Shown here: positions 27,514 to 35,772 of the stretch, piece by piece
Numbering within the stretch: position 1 is the stretch's first letter
Layout of the letters: each line of letters starts with the position of its first letter
Assembly: GCA_903851415.1 (NCBI GenBank)
Contig: CAINOE010000182.1
Coordinates: 1-45,391 of the forward strand
Direction: 5' to 3'
DNA: 45,391 nucleotides
Source of the DNA: an uncultured Rhodopila sp.
Lineage (GTDB): Bacteria > Pseudomonadota > Alphaproteobacteria > Acetobacterales > Acetobacteraceae
Program-made: the position numbers and the translations under genes
Notes under the pieces: generated by a model
What the model was told of the DNA's origin: nothing
The model's input: the letters and a program-made list of their open reading frames with translations, nothing else
Databases searched by the model: none

Positions 27514-28068
27514 ATGATCCACGATCAAGCCCTCCTCGATCAGCTCAATGCATTCCCCGTCGAGCGCTTCGACGGTGAAGCCTACCGGGTAACCGGCGCC
27601 AGCGCCGATCCTCTGGCGAGTTCCGTCAATGGCGGCCGTTGGGCGCCTCGGGCGAATGATTCCGACGTCCCCATCCTCTACACCAGCCTAGAGCGGGACG
27701 GCGCGCTCGCCGAAGTGGTTTCCTATCTGGCCATGCTGACACCGTTGCCGACGTCCAAGCCCCTCAAGGTGTCGAGGCTGGGCGTTTCGACATCGCAGAC
27801 GCTGCGCCTCGCCCGGGTCACGCTGGAACAACTGGGTGTCGATATGAGCCAATACGGCGTCCGCGATTACCGGCGGACCCAGAATATCGGCGCGGCGATC
27901 GCATTCCTCGGCCTCGATGGATTGATTGCGCCCTCAGCACGCTGGGCCTGCGACAATCTGATGATCTACACGGCCAACCATCCATTGACCGAGCGATTGG
28001 AGCTGATCGAGGCCGAAGCCATCGACTGGGGACGTTGGGCGCGTGAGCACGGCTTCCTTGACGGATGA
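27514..28068 (+). CDS. RES-domain toxin
   Basis: A 184-residue RES-domain protein of the type II RES-Xre toxin family; characterised members (MbcT, ParT, RES toxins) degrade NAD+ or modify proteins with it. The eponymous residues are visible: R42 in NGGRW, E67 in GALAEVV and S141 in IAPSARW. Length is normal. It is translated from ATG 27514 just after GCGAGG. Its antitoxin gene lies directly upstream. The pair sits between two copies of another TA segment. Confidence 0.9.
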   Translation: MIHDQALLDQLNAFPVERFDGEAYRVTGASADPLASSVNGGRWAPRANDSDVPILYTSLERDGALAEVVSYLAMLTPLPTSKPLKVSRLGVSTSQTLRLARVTLEQLGVDMSQYGVRDYRRTQNIGAAIAFLGLDGLIAPSARWACDNLMIYTANHPLTERLELIEAEAIDWGRWAREHGFLDG

Positions 28069-28162
28069 TGCCCCCGGCAGGCTGGTAAACGATCCTGATA
28101 CGGCGGCGAACCCTCTCGCCTCCTTGCGGATCCACTTGCAATATCAGAATCAGTTGGTTCCT

Positions 28163-28591
28163 CTACGCCGGGCCCCGCAGCGGATTGACGATCTCGATCC
28201 CCTCGAAATCCCGCTCATTATCCGTCGCCACGACGCACCCGTTGGCTTCCGCCACCGAGGCAATGATCATATCAAGCGCGCTGCGCGGCCGGCCTCTCGC
28301 CTTCCCCTCGGCCATAAGCCGCGCCCAGATCAGGCCCGCCGCCTCGTCGAACGGAAGCACGCGGCCCGCGAACAGCGCCTGCGGGCCTTCCGAACCGCCA
28401 AACCAGGCTTCGAGCTGATCCCGCCGTTTTCCGAGCGGTTTTTCCAGCACCCCGCGGCGTATCCCCGCAACGGTCAGCGAAGCGATGAACAGGTCTTCGT
28501 CCGCCTGCTGCGACATCCAGTCGACCAACGACCCGGACGGCACCGGCTTCGCTACATTGCTGATAATGTTGGTATCAAGCAGGAACCGCAT
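28163..28591 (-). CDS. VapC-like PIN-domain toxin lacking one acidic residue
   Basis: A 142-residue PIN-domain protein of VapC/FitB type with D6 (FLLDTNIIS), D107 (SALDMIIAS) and the D124/D128 region (ATDNERDFEG). The usual second acidic residue in the AEIRRG motif is G43 here (TVAGIRRG, codon GGG in place of a likely GAG), so metal binding and RNase activity may be impaired. The start ATG shares a base with the stop of the antitoxin gene. A truncated relative lies at 26148-26363. Downstream it is convergent with the RES gene. Confidence 0.88.
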   Translation of the reverse strand: MRFLLDTNIISNVAKPVPSGSLVDWMSQQADEDLFIASLTVAGIRRGVLEKPLGKRRDQLEAWFGGSEGPQALFAGRVLPFDEAAGLIWARLMAEGKARGRPRSALDMIIASVAEANGCVVATDNERDFEGIEIVNPLRGPA

Positions 28592-28890
28592 CAGATCTCG
28601 ACATGACGCCCGTCTTCGCGCGCCCGCTGCAGATCAAGCTCGGCCCCGACAAGCGGAGACCGGCGCAGCGCCGCGAGAATGCCACCCGTCCGGGGCGGCT
28701 CCCCGGCGATCGACCTGGTCACGGCCGCGCGCAGCCGCGCCGCCTCAGGCCCCTCCTCGGCCAGCCGGCGCCCGAGGGTGCGGATAAGCTCGCGGTCACC
28801 CTCACGGCCAAGCACCTCGAAGCGAACCAAGCCCCGCTCACCGAGGCGCGTGCGATAGTTCTGGATGGCCCGCTTCTGCGAAGTGCCCAT
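28591..28890 (-). CDS. VapB-like antitoxin of the PIN toxin
   Basis: A 99-residue protein from ATG 28890, with a perfect AAGGAGG six bases upstream. The N-terminal SQKRAIQNYRTRLGERGLVR and FEVLGREGDRELIRTL segments look like a ribbon-helix-helix-type DNA-binding part. The C-terminal part GGILAALRRSPLVGAEL is the probable toxin-binding helix. The exact antitoxin family is not certain. It overlaps the toxin start by one base and has a decayed paralogue at 26363-26621. Confidence 0.8.
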   Translation of the reverse strand: MGTSQKRAIQNYRTRLGERGLVRFEVLGREGDRELIRTLGRRLAEEGPEAARLRAAVTRSIAGEPPRTGGILAALRRSPLVGAELDLQRAREDGRHVEI

Positions 28891-29197
28891 GACCAGCCTC
28901 CTTGCCATTCCCGGTAATATATCTGGTGCGACGGGCAAGAATCAAGACGATGCTGACTGCCCGAACCGTCCCACTGCGTGCCAGAATTGCGAGCAAGCAA
29001 AAGCCGCCTCGCGACGACCTTCGCGCAGCCGTTCTCGCGACGACGGACACCAGCCCCCGCGACGCGGACCACGCCGCTCGGACCAACAAGCGCGAACCTA
29101 CCTGTCTCGCTTAGCCAGCGTCCCTGTTCACTCCGGCGATCGCCCCCCCCCGCCGAACCAGCCGGCGCCCGCGCTCCGGCCAGCAGACCTTCCGTGC
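28891..29197. other. Region upstream of the antitoxin, with the shifted DUF2442 tail
   Basis: This 307-bp gap contains the out-of-frame continuation of the right DUF2442 gene (DEDLSTEGLLAGARAPAGSA, read leftward to about 29140). Otherwise no gene is supported. The antitoxin promoter must lie at its left end. Confidence 0.5.
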
Positions 29198-29419
29198 TCA
29201 AATCCTCATCCGGTTCGGGCCAGTGAATAAACCGTAGCCGCCACCCGCCATCTCCCAGTGAGCACGCTGTGCCGCGGTCGCCGCTTCCAGCCTCGGATAC
29301 CAGGCCAGAGGTACGGTGATCGTGCGCCCGTCCATCAGCGCCACCGACACTTCGTCCTCGCTGATCGAGACATCGCGAACCCGGATATCGGCGCCTTCAG
29401 CCCGTGCCGAAAAACTCAG
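29198..29419 (-). pseudogene. DUF2442 protein, frameshifted and without a usual start (right copy)
   Basis: The DUF2442 core LSFSARAEGADIRVRDVSIS and MDGRTITVPLAWYPRLEAAT is intact. The ATG of the left copy is CTG here (29417-29419), and no ATG, GTG or TTG lies nearby. At 29225 two extra bases change the expected YGIHWP ending into YGLFTGPN and an early stop; the normal ending continues in another frame. It may still be made by coupling to the overlapping DUF4160 gene, as a protein short by about 20 residues. Confidence 0.65.
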
Positions 29420-29636
29420 GCCATGCCTCCGGAAGCTGCGGTTGGTGTTGCCGGACCAGCCGCAGGATAACACCCAAATCGTGAGCGACAAAGCCGGCAT
29501 TGCCGGCCAGCCGAACCGGCTCCTCATACACTTTGGCCGACGCCCCGCCCTTGTCCAGGTGCACATGTGGCGGCTCATTAGGTTCATGGCTCCAGAAATA
29601 GACCCGGAAGCCATCAGCCCGCAGGATCGTCCGCAC
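29397..29636 (-). CDS. DUF4160 protein (partner of DUF2442)
   Basis: A 79-residue protein with the DUF4160 signature: a strand FRVYFWSHEPNEPPHVHL with the conserved HEPxExPHVHV-like motif, then a helix pair ending LPEAWPEFFGTG. The start is GTG at 29636 behind GGGGAGAA. DUF4160 and DUF2442 genes are commonly neighbours and are suspected to be a toxin-antitoxin-like pair, but no activity is established to my knowledge. The stop overlaps the start of the DUF2442 frame by 23 bp. Confidence 0.85.
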   Translation of the reverse strand: MRTILRADGFRVYFWSHEPNEPPHVHLDKGGASAKVYEEPVRLAGNAGFVAHDLGVILRLVRQHQPQLPEAWPEFFGTG

Positions 29637-29699
29637 TGGTCGTTCTCCCCACTACAGGCTGCGCCCATCCACGCCTTGAAGCAGGCGCCTCCGCCGGCA

Positions 29700-31004
29700 T
29701 CACGCCACGGAACCCGCCCCCGACAAGCCCGCCCCGGTTGGAACGTGACCCACGCCCTCATCCGGCTTGCGCGCCAGAATGAACACCACAGCCGCGCCGA
29801 CGAGGTCGAACACCGCCAGCACCGCGAACAGCGGTCCATACCCGACCTGCGTGACCATCACCCCAAACAGCGCGGTGAACGCCGCCGCGCCCAAATAACC
29901 CATCATCCCGCCCAGACCGGTCGCCGTCGCCACCTCGTTCTTGCCGAAAACGTCCGACGTCACCGAATACAGCCCGCCCGACAACGTCTGATGCGCGAAG
30001 CCGCCGACGCACAGCAAAGCGATCGCCGCATACGGGCTTGCGACAATCCCGACGAAAGCCGGGCCGATCATGCACAAGGCGCCGGTCAGCACGACCAGCT
30101 TGCGCGAGGTCAGCCAGGATACGTTGAATATCCTGACGTAGATCGGGCTCAGGTAGCCGCCGAGCACGCAGCCGATGTCGGCGGCCAGGAACGGCAGCCA
30201 GGCGAACAGCGCGATCTCCTTCAGGTTCATGTGCCGCTCGGTCATCATGTACAGCGGAATCCAGGCGTTGAACGTCTGCCAGGCCGGCTCCGACAGGATG
30301 CGCGGGATCCCGATCGACCAGAAGTTGCGGCTGGCCAGGATCTCGGTCCAGCGCATCTTGCGCGCATTCGGGTCGCTGTACTGCGCTTCCTGGCCGGAGA
30401 CGATGTAGTCCCGCTCCGCGTCGGACAGCCGCTTCTGGTCGCGCGGATGCTTATAGAACAGCATCCATACCGCGCTCCAGACGATGCCCAGCCCGCCGAC
30501 GATCAGGAACGCCAGTTGCCAGCTTCCCTGCAGGATCGCCCAGACGACCAGCGGCGGCGCGGCCACCGCGCCGATGGAGGAGCCGATGTTGAACCAGCCG
30601 ATGGCAACCGAGCGCTCCTTCGCCGGGAACCACTCGGTGGTGGCCTTCACGCCGGCCGGGATGCCTGCCGCCTCGGTCAGGCCGAGCACGCCGCGCAGGG
30701 CGGCGAGGCTCTGCCACCCGGTCGCGAACGCGGCACCGGCGCAAGCGACCGACCAGGCCAGGGCGAAGATGGCAAAGCCGATCTTGGTGCCGATGACGTC
30801 GAGCACATGCCCGGCGACCGGCTGCATGAACGCATAGCAAAGCTGCCAGGCGACGACGATGTGGGAGTATTCCTCGGTGCCGAAATGCAGATCCTTCATC
30901 ATCGCCGGGGCGGCGACCGACAAGGTGTTGCGCGCGAGGTAATTGACGATCAGGCCGGCGGTCACGAGACCGACCATCCACCATCGCACCCCTTTGATTT
31001 TCAT
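29700..31004 (-). CDS. MFS transporter, ACS/hexuronate (ExuT) type
   Basis: A 434-residue transporter with about 12 hydrophobic helices and a central polar loop (about residues 185-215). N-terminal RWWMVGLVTAGLIVNYLARN and GWFNIGSSIGAVAAPPLVV are typical of the anion:cation symporter family, which moves hexuronates, glucarate and similar organic anions with protons. The substrate cannot be fixed. It is the only sugar-acid-related gene in the window, so there is no catabolic operon to help. Confidence 0.9.
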   Translation of the reverse strand: MKIKGVRWWMVGLVTAGLIVNYLARNTLSVAAPAMMKDLHFGTEEYSHIVVAWQLCYAFMQPVAGHVLDVIGTKIGFAIFALAWSVACAGAAFATGWQSLAALRGVLGLTEAAGIPAGVKATTEWFPAKERSVAIGWFNIGSSIGAVAAPPLVVWAILQGSWQLAFLIVGGLGIVWSAVWMLFYKHPRDQKRLSDAERDYIVSGQEAQYSDPNARKMRWTEILASRNFWSIGIPRILSEPAWQTFNAWIPLYMMTERHMNLKEIALFAWLPFLAADIGCVLGGYLSPIYVRIFNVSWLTSRKLVVLTGALCMIGPAFVGIVASPYAAIALLCVGGFAHQTLSGGLYSVTSDVFGKNEVATATGLGGMMGYLGAAAFTALFGVMVTQVGYGPLFAVLAVFDLVGAAVVFILARKPDEGVGHVPTGAGLSGAGSVA

Positions 31005-31179
31005 CGTATCCCCCTCTTGTTCTGGTCTTTCGCAGAATGCCGTTACTGCCGCGACCGATAGCCGTCCAGGCCAAACGCAGTATCGGTTGATCCAATCCGT
31101 GGATCGATTCAGCCGGCGGGCCGGTGGTTCGCCCTTGAGACCTTCACGCCGGTTGGCGCCGCAGCGGAGGCGGTCCGCT

Positions 31180-32199
31180 TCAGGCGGCGAAACCTTCCAG
31201 CACGATCTTGCCCCGCGCCCGCCCGCTCTCGATCAGCGCATGCGCCCGCTGCAAATTCGTCGCGTTGATCGGCCCGAAATTCTCGCCGATGGTCGTCCGC
31301 AAGGTGCCTTCATCCACCAGCCGGGCCACCTCGTTCAGCAGAACGCCCTGGGCGTCCATGTCGGCGGTGTGGAACATCGAGCGGGTGAACATGAACTCCC
31401 AATGCACCGAAACGCTCTTGCGCTTGAACGGCAGGATATCGAGCGCCGCCGGATCATCGATCAGCCCGAACCGTCCTTGCGGCGCAATCAGCTCGACAAC
31501 CCCGGCCACGTGCCGGTCGGTGTTGGTGGTGGAGAACACGAACCCCGGCGCACCGATGCCCAGCGCCGCGACCTGCTCCGCCAACGGCCGGCTGTGGTCG
31601 ATGACATGGTGGGCGCCGAGTTGCCGCACCCAGTCCCGCGTCTCCGGCCGCGAGGCTGTGGCGATCACCGTCAGGCCGGCAAGCTGCCTGGCAAGCTGGA
31701 TTGCCACCGAAGCGACCCCGCCGGCGCCGCCGATGATCAGGATCGCCGCGGCCGCGCCGGGCACCGGCTGACGCACGGCCAGCCGGTCGAACAGCGCCTC
31801 CCACGCCGTGATCGCGGTCAGCGGCAGGGCGGCGGACTGCGCCCAGTCCAGCGATTTCGGCTTGCGGCCGGCGATCCGCTCATCGACCAGATGCAGCTCG
31901 GCGTTGGTGCCCTGGCGGGTGATGTCGCCGGCATAGAAGACTGTGTCGCCGGGCTGGAACAGCGTGGCGTCCGGGCCGGTCGCGATGACCGTGCCGGAGG
32001 CGTCGTAACCGAGAATTTTCCAGTCCCCGGCCTCGGGCTTCGCGCGCCGCCGGACCTTGGTATCGACCGGGTTGACCGAAACGGCCTGGACCTGGACCAG
32101 CAGGTCCCTGCCGGCCACCACCGGCTTGGGCCGCTGGATATCGACCAGCGCGTTGGCGGCATCGATCGGGAGCGAGTCCTGATAGCCCACGGCACGCAT
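31180..32199 (-). CDS. Zinc-binding alcohol dehydrogenase family protein
   Basis: A 339-residue medium-chain dehydrogenase. The start at ATG 32199 has AAAGGGG just upstream. The N-terminus MRAVGYQDSLPID and VQAVSVNPVDTKVRRR match the zinc-type alcohol dehydrogenase-like family 1. The NAD(P)-binding motif is IIGGAGGVASVAIQLAR. The usual zinc ligands of true alcohol dehydrogenases are absent, so it is more likely a quinone or enone reductase. It is separated from the MFS gene by 175 bp with no clear element. Confidence 0.9.
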   Translation of the reverse strand: MRAVGYQDSLPIDAANALVDIQRPKPVVAGRDLLVQVQAVSVNPVDTKVRRRAKPEAGDWKILGYDASGTVIATGPDATLFQPGDTVFYAGDITRQGTNAELHLVDERIAGRKPKSLDWAQSAALPLTAITAWEALFDRLAVRQPVPGAAAAILIIGGAGGVASVAIQLARQLAGLTVIATASRPETRDWVRQLGAHHVIDHSRPLAEQVAALGIGAPGFVFSTTNTDRHVAGVVELIAPQGRFGLIDDPAALDILPFKRKSVSVHWEFMFTRSMFHTADMDAQGVLLNEVARLVDEGTLRTTIGENFGPINATNLQRAHALIESGRARGKIVLEGFAA

Positions 32200-32275
32200 G
32201 GCGTTATCCCCTTTGCTGGCGGCCATAGAGATGATCCGCTGTCCTGCCGGGTGCAAGTCCGCCAGCCGGCAGATG

Positions 32276-34387
32276 TCACTGACGCGGCGTCAACCGCGCC
32301 ATCTGCCGTTCCGCCGAAGCCAGCCATTTCGCTTGCTGATCCGTCAGGCTGGCATGCGATGCGGCTTCGTGCAGAGACGCGATGATGCCCTTCCACCGCC
32401 GCAGCGAGTCGTCCCCGGCCGCCGCCAGGCGCCAGTTGGTCAGCATCGCATCCTGCTTCCAGGCGGCATTGCCCGGGTCCGACTGCTCCAGCCGCTCGAT
32501 CACTGACAGGGCGTCCCGGTAGGATTGCAGGCCTCGCGTGTCGCCGCGGCCCAACTGCGCATCGCCGATCGTGTTCAGGATCAACGCAAGATCGCGCTGA
32601 AATCCCACGTTGTCCGGGTCCGACCGCACCAGGCGTTCGGAGATAAGCCGCGCATCGTCGAGGAAATCGAGCCCGGCCGGCACTTCGCCCTGAGCGACCA
32701 GGTTGCCGCCGGCATTCTCATACGCGTCCCTGAGATCGGCCTGACGACCGGCATCGGCCGGGTGGGACGCCGCCAGCGCGTCCGCCCTCGACAACCCGCT
32801 GCGATAGGCGTTCAAGGCCGCCGGCCCGTCGCCCTGAAGGTAGAGCATGTTGCCGACAGTCTCGTAGGCAACAAAGAGATCGTGCTGCCAGGCCTCGTTG
32901 CTCGGTTCGGCTTTGGCGAGGTGATCGATGATGGCAAGCGCCTCACGCTGGGATTTGAGCGCCTCCAGGCCATCTCCCCGGGCGGCGTGAACCGCTCCGA
33001 TCTTGCTGAGCAAACCCGCCAGGTCATGCAGCCACCGGCTGTTTTCCGGGTCCGACTGGACCAGCCGATCGGCGATGGCAAAGGCTTCGTTGTAAGACGA
33101 AAGCGCTGCTGACGGGTCGCGCCCGGTCAGCAACGCATCGCCCGCCTTGATCAACGATGCCGCCAGGTCGCGTTGCTGCATGCTGCCGGCGGGGGCGGAC
33201 TGCGCCAGTCTTTGCCTGATCCCGACAGCGGCGCGGTAGAAGGTCAACGCCTCCGCCGCCTCGCCCGCCGCCAGTTTTGCGTCGCCGGTCTTTTCGTCGC
33301 AAACGGCCAGTTCGGTTTGCCATTCGGCATTGTCCGGCGCGGCTCCGGCCAGGCGGGCCGCTATGGCCAGGGCGTCCGAGTATGCGGCCTGTGCCCCGGG
33401 CAGATCCTGTTGAGCAGCCAGACCATCGCCGATCCTGATGGACAGGAGCGACGTGGTGTTCTGCCATGCGGCATTCGCCGGACCGGATTTTGCCAGGCGT
33501 TCCGCGATCGCCAGGCCGTTGCGGTAGGCTTTCAGCGCGTCGTTCAGATTCCCCAGGGCGCCCTGCATGTCGCCCACTTTCTGATACGACAGCGACAAGG
33601 CTCGCTGCCACTCCGCATCGTCCGGAGCCGATCGGCTTTCACGCTCGGCCAGCGCCAGGGAGTCCAGGTAGAACCTGAGCGCATCCGAGAACTCGCCGCG
33701 CTGCTCGCGGATGTTGCCGAGACCAAGATTGATCCTGAACCGGTTCCATGGCTCGGCGTCGCCTGCAAGCAGTGGCAAAGCGCGGCGGAGACGCCGTTCG
33801 GCCTCACCCGGGACGCCCTGCTGCAATGCGATCCAACCTCCCCCGATGAGGCTCTCGACGTCGTTGGCATCAAGGGCAATCGCCTTGGCATAAGCGTCCA
33901 GTGCCTGTTGCTGCGTGGCGGCGATGGCGCCCAAAGCGCGGTAGGCAACGACGGCGTCGGCACGCTCTTGCTTCGACCGGGCAAGCCTGTCCTCGCCGAC
34001 GGCCTGCAACAGCCGGGTCGCCGCCTCGGGCTTGTTCTGGCGCAGAAGTTCGAAGGCCATCGGCAGCCGCTCGTCGCCGCCCGCTGCGTCGCTGCGCCCT
34101 GCCGCGCCGGCCGCCGGCCGCGTCCACGCCCGGGCGGCGATCTGCCGCTGCACCCCGGAGATCGCTTCGAGAAAGGCGCTGAAATCGGGCTGGTCCTCAA
34201 TCTTGACGATGCTTTTCACCAGTGGCGGGAGCGCCGTCTCGGGCGATGAAGGGATGCCGCCGAAGAGCGTGTCCCGGTAGTAAGCCGCGGAAGCGGCGGC
34301 GGCCGCCGCTGACAGGCCGAGCATCAGCAGCACCCGGTAACGCATGGCGATCACGGCCGGGACGACCCGGCCGCCGGCATTGGGCAT
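32276..34387 (-). CDS. Membrane-anchored TPR-repeat protein
   Basis: About 703 residues from ATG 34387, or 689 from ATG 34345; neither has a good ribosome-binding site. An N-terminal transmembrane or signal segment (RYRVLLMLGLSAAAAAASAA) is followed by at least nine helical repeats of about 48 residues (pattern ...DALAIA.RLA...P.NA.WQ..LA), typical of TPR repeats. The repeat units are long TPR units, as in proteins fused to protein kinases or caspase-like domains, but no catalytic domain is present here. It is probably a scaffold for protein binding. Confidence 0.85.
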   Translation of the reverse strand: MPNAGGRVVPAVIAMRYRVLLMLGLSAAAAAASAAYYRDTLFGGIPSSPETALPPLVKSIVKIEDQPDFSAFLEAISGVQRQIAARAWTRPAAGAAGRSDAAGGDERLPMAFELLRQNKPEAATRLLQAVGEDRLARSKQERADAVVAYRALGAIAATQQQALDAYAKAIALDANDVESLIGGGWIALQQGVPGEAERRLRRALPLLAGDAEPWNRFRINLGLGNIREQRGEFSDALRFYLDSLALAERESRSAPDDAEWQRALSLSYQKVGDMQGALGNLNDALKAYRNGLAIAERLAKSGPANAAWQNTTSLLSIRIGDGLAAQQDLPGAQAAYSDALAIAARLAGAAPDNAEWQTELAVCDEKTGDAKLAAGEAAEALTFYRAAVGIRQRLAQSAPAGSMQQRDLAASLIKAGDALLTGRDPSAALSSYNEAFAIADRLVQSDPENSRWLHDLAGLLSKIGAVHAARGDGLEALKSQREALAIIDHLAKAEPSNEAWQHDLFVAYETVGNMLYLQGDGPAALNAYRSGLSRADALAASHPADAGRQADLRDAYENAGGNLVAQGEVPAGLDFLDDARLISERLVRSDPDNVGFQRDLALILNTIGDAQLGRGDTRGLQSYRDALSVIERLEQSDPGNAAWKQDAMLTNWRLAAAGDDSLRRWKGIIASLHEAASHASLTDQQAKWLASAERQMARLTPRQ

Positions 34388-34528
34388 AGTTTCGGCGGTG
34401 CAAACGGAGATTTCATAGCACGCGCGATATAACCTCGATCTCCGGAAGGTTCCACCGCAGCCTCTGCCGCCGGGACGCGAGCGACGAAAAACCTTGAATT
34501 TCTCCATGGACAGAGGTAAGAACAAAAA

Positions 34529-34807
34529 ATGAACGAACAGAACACCGCAACCGGCGGCCCGGCGCCGGCAAACCGCGTTTCCGTCCGCGCGCTGCTCGCG
34601 GGCGACGGCGAAGACGTGACACAGGCCCTGGCGCAGGCCGGGATCTTCGATCCCGTCGCCATTCCCGTGCAGCTCGACCCTCAGGGCGGCTTCCTCGGCG
34701 ACGGCATCACACCGAACCTGACCGGGGTTCTCGAACCGGGTGACGCCGCGGGCGACGGCCCCGAGCCCGGAGCGGACCCGGGGCAGCCGATCGGCAAGTC
34801 AAGCTGA
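34529..34807 (+). CDS. Small hypothetical protein
   Basis: A 92-residue acidic protein with ATG 34529 and an AGAGG motif about 12 bases upstream. The middle VSVRALLAGDGEDVTQALAQAGIFDPVAIPVQ looks folded; the tail is Gly/Pro/Asp-rich (GDAAGDGPEPGADPGQPIG). No family recognised. It is divergent from the TPR gene and convergent with nusB (6 bp apart). Confidence 0.6.
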   Translation: MNEQNTATGGPAPANRVSVRALLAGDGEDVTQALAQAGIFDPVAIPVQLDPQGGFLGDGITPNLTGVLEPGDAAGDGPEPGADPGQPIGKSS

Positions 34808-34813
34808 GCCGCG

Positions 34814-35290
34814 CTAAAACTCCGCCGCCCGCACCCCCCGGGCAACCTTGTCCAGCACCGCGTTCACCAGCCCCGGTTCCGGACCTGCAAAGAACCCGCG
34901 CGCGATATCCAGGTACTCGTTGATCACCACCTTCGCCGGCGGCCCGTCCGTCATTGTCAGTTCCGCCACGCCCGCCCGGATCACCGCCCGCAGCACCGGA
35001 TCGAGCCGGGCCAGCGGCCAGTCATCCGGCAGCGCGTCGGACAGCAGCGGATCGATCGCATCCTGCCGCCGCACCGCCTCGCGCACCACCCGCGCGAACA
35101 GCGGCACCTCGGCATCCGGGATGCGGCCGTCCTCGAACCCGTCCTGCCCGGCCAGGTCGCCAAGCCGGTGCTTGACGAACTGGTCGATCACCGTCTCCGG
35201 GTTGTCGCCGGCCTGCTCGGCCTGGAACAACGCCTGCACCGCAGCGACCCGCGACGCGGTACGTGTCCGGGTTTTCGGCGGACGTGCCAT
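34814..35290 (-). CDS. nusB: Transcription antitermination factor NusB
   Basis: A 158-residue all-helical RNA-binding protein that works with NusE (S10) in rRNA antitermination complexes. The N-terminal RTASRVAAVQALFQAEQAG is the BoxA RNA-binding region. The C-terminal KVVINEYLDIARGFFAGPEPGLVNAVLDKVAR is the diagnostic NusB end, here split in the note to its key parts VVINEYLDIAR and GLVNAVLDK. Last gene of the rib operon: its ATG shares one base with the ribH stop, as in many alphaproteobacteria. Confidence 0.96.
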   Translation of the reverse strand: MARPPKTRTRTASRVAAVQALFQAEQAGDNPETVIDQFVKHRLGDLAGQDGFEDGRIPDAEVPLFARVVREAVRRQDAIDPLLSDALPDDWPLARLDPVLRAVIRAGVAELTMTDGPPAKVVINEYLDIARGFFAGPEPGLVNAVLDKVARGVRAAEF

Positions 35291-35772
35291 CAGGCGGCGC
35301 CGAGCCGGCGGGCGATATTGATCTGAACCAACGCCGCCGCGGCCGCCTCGGCCCCCTTATTGTGGCCGTCCTGGCCCGACCGCGCTTCCGCCTGGGCCAC
35401 CGTGTCGCAGGTCAGCAGCCCGGTGCCGAGGCAGATGCCGAACTGCAGCGCGACGCCCATGATGCCGTCCATCGAGGCCCGGCAGATGAAGTCGTAATGG
35501 TCGGTTTCGCCCTTGACGATGCAGCCCAGCGCCACGAACCCGTCGAACCGTCGGGAGCCGCGCAAGGCGATGCGGATTCCCTGAGCCAGTTCATACGCTC
35601 CGGCAACATCCAGAACCTCCGCCGTCGCCTCCGCTTCAGCGAGAATCCGCTGCGCGCCAATGGTCAGTCCGTCCACGATGTCGCGGTAATACGGCGCCCG
35701 CACGATCAGCAGATGCGGCGGCGGCCCTTCGACACGCGGCGCGCTGGGTAATTCAGCGTCCTGCGTACTCAT
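35290..35772 (-). CDS. ribH: 6,7-dimethyl-8-ribityllumazine synthase
   Basis: A 160-residue enzyme that joins 3,4-dihydroxy-2-butanone 4-phosphate with 5-amino-6-ribitylaminouracil, the penultimate riboflavin step. Landmarks are VLDVAGAYELA, FVALGCIVKGETDHYDFI with the catalytic His, and GLLTCDTVAQAEAR-type ending. The N-terminal 18 residues are a variable extension. It overlaps ribB by four bases and nusB by one. Confidence 0.96.
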   Translation of the reverse strand: MSTQDAELPSAPRVEGPPPHLLIVRAPYYRDIVDGLTIGAQRILAEAEATAEVLDVAGAYELAQGIRIALRGSRRFDGFVALGCIVKGETDHYDFICRASMDGIMGVALQFGICLGTGLLTCDTVAQAEARSGQDGHNKGAEAAAAALVQINIARRLGAA

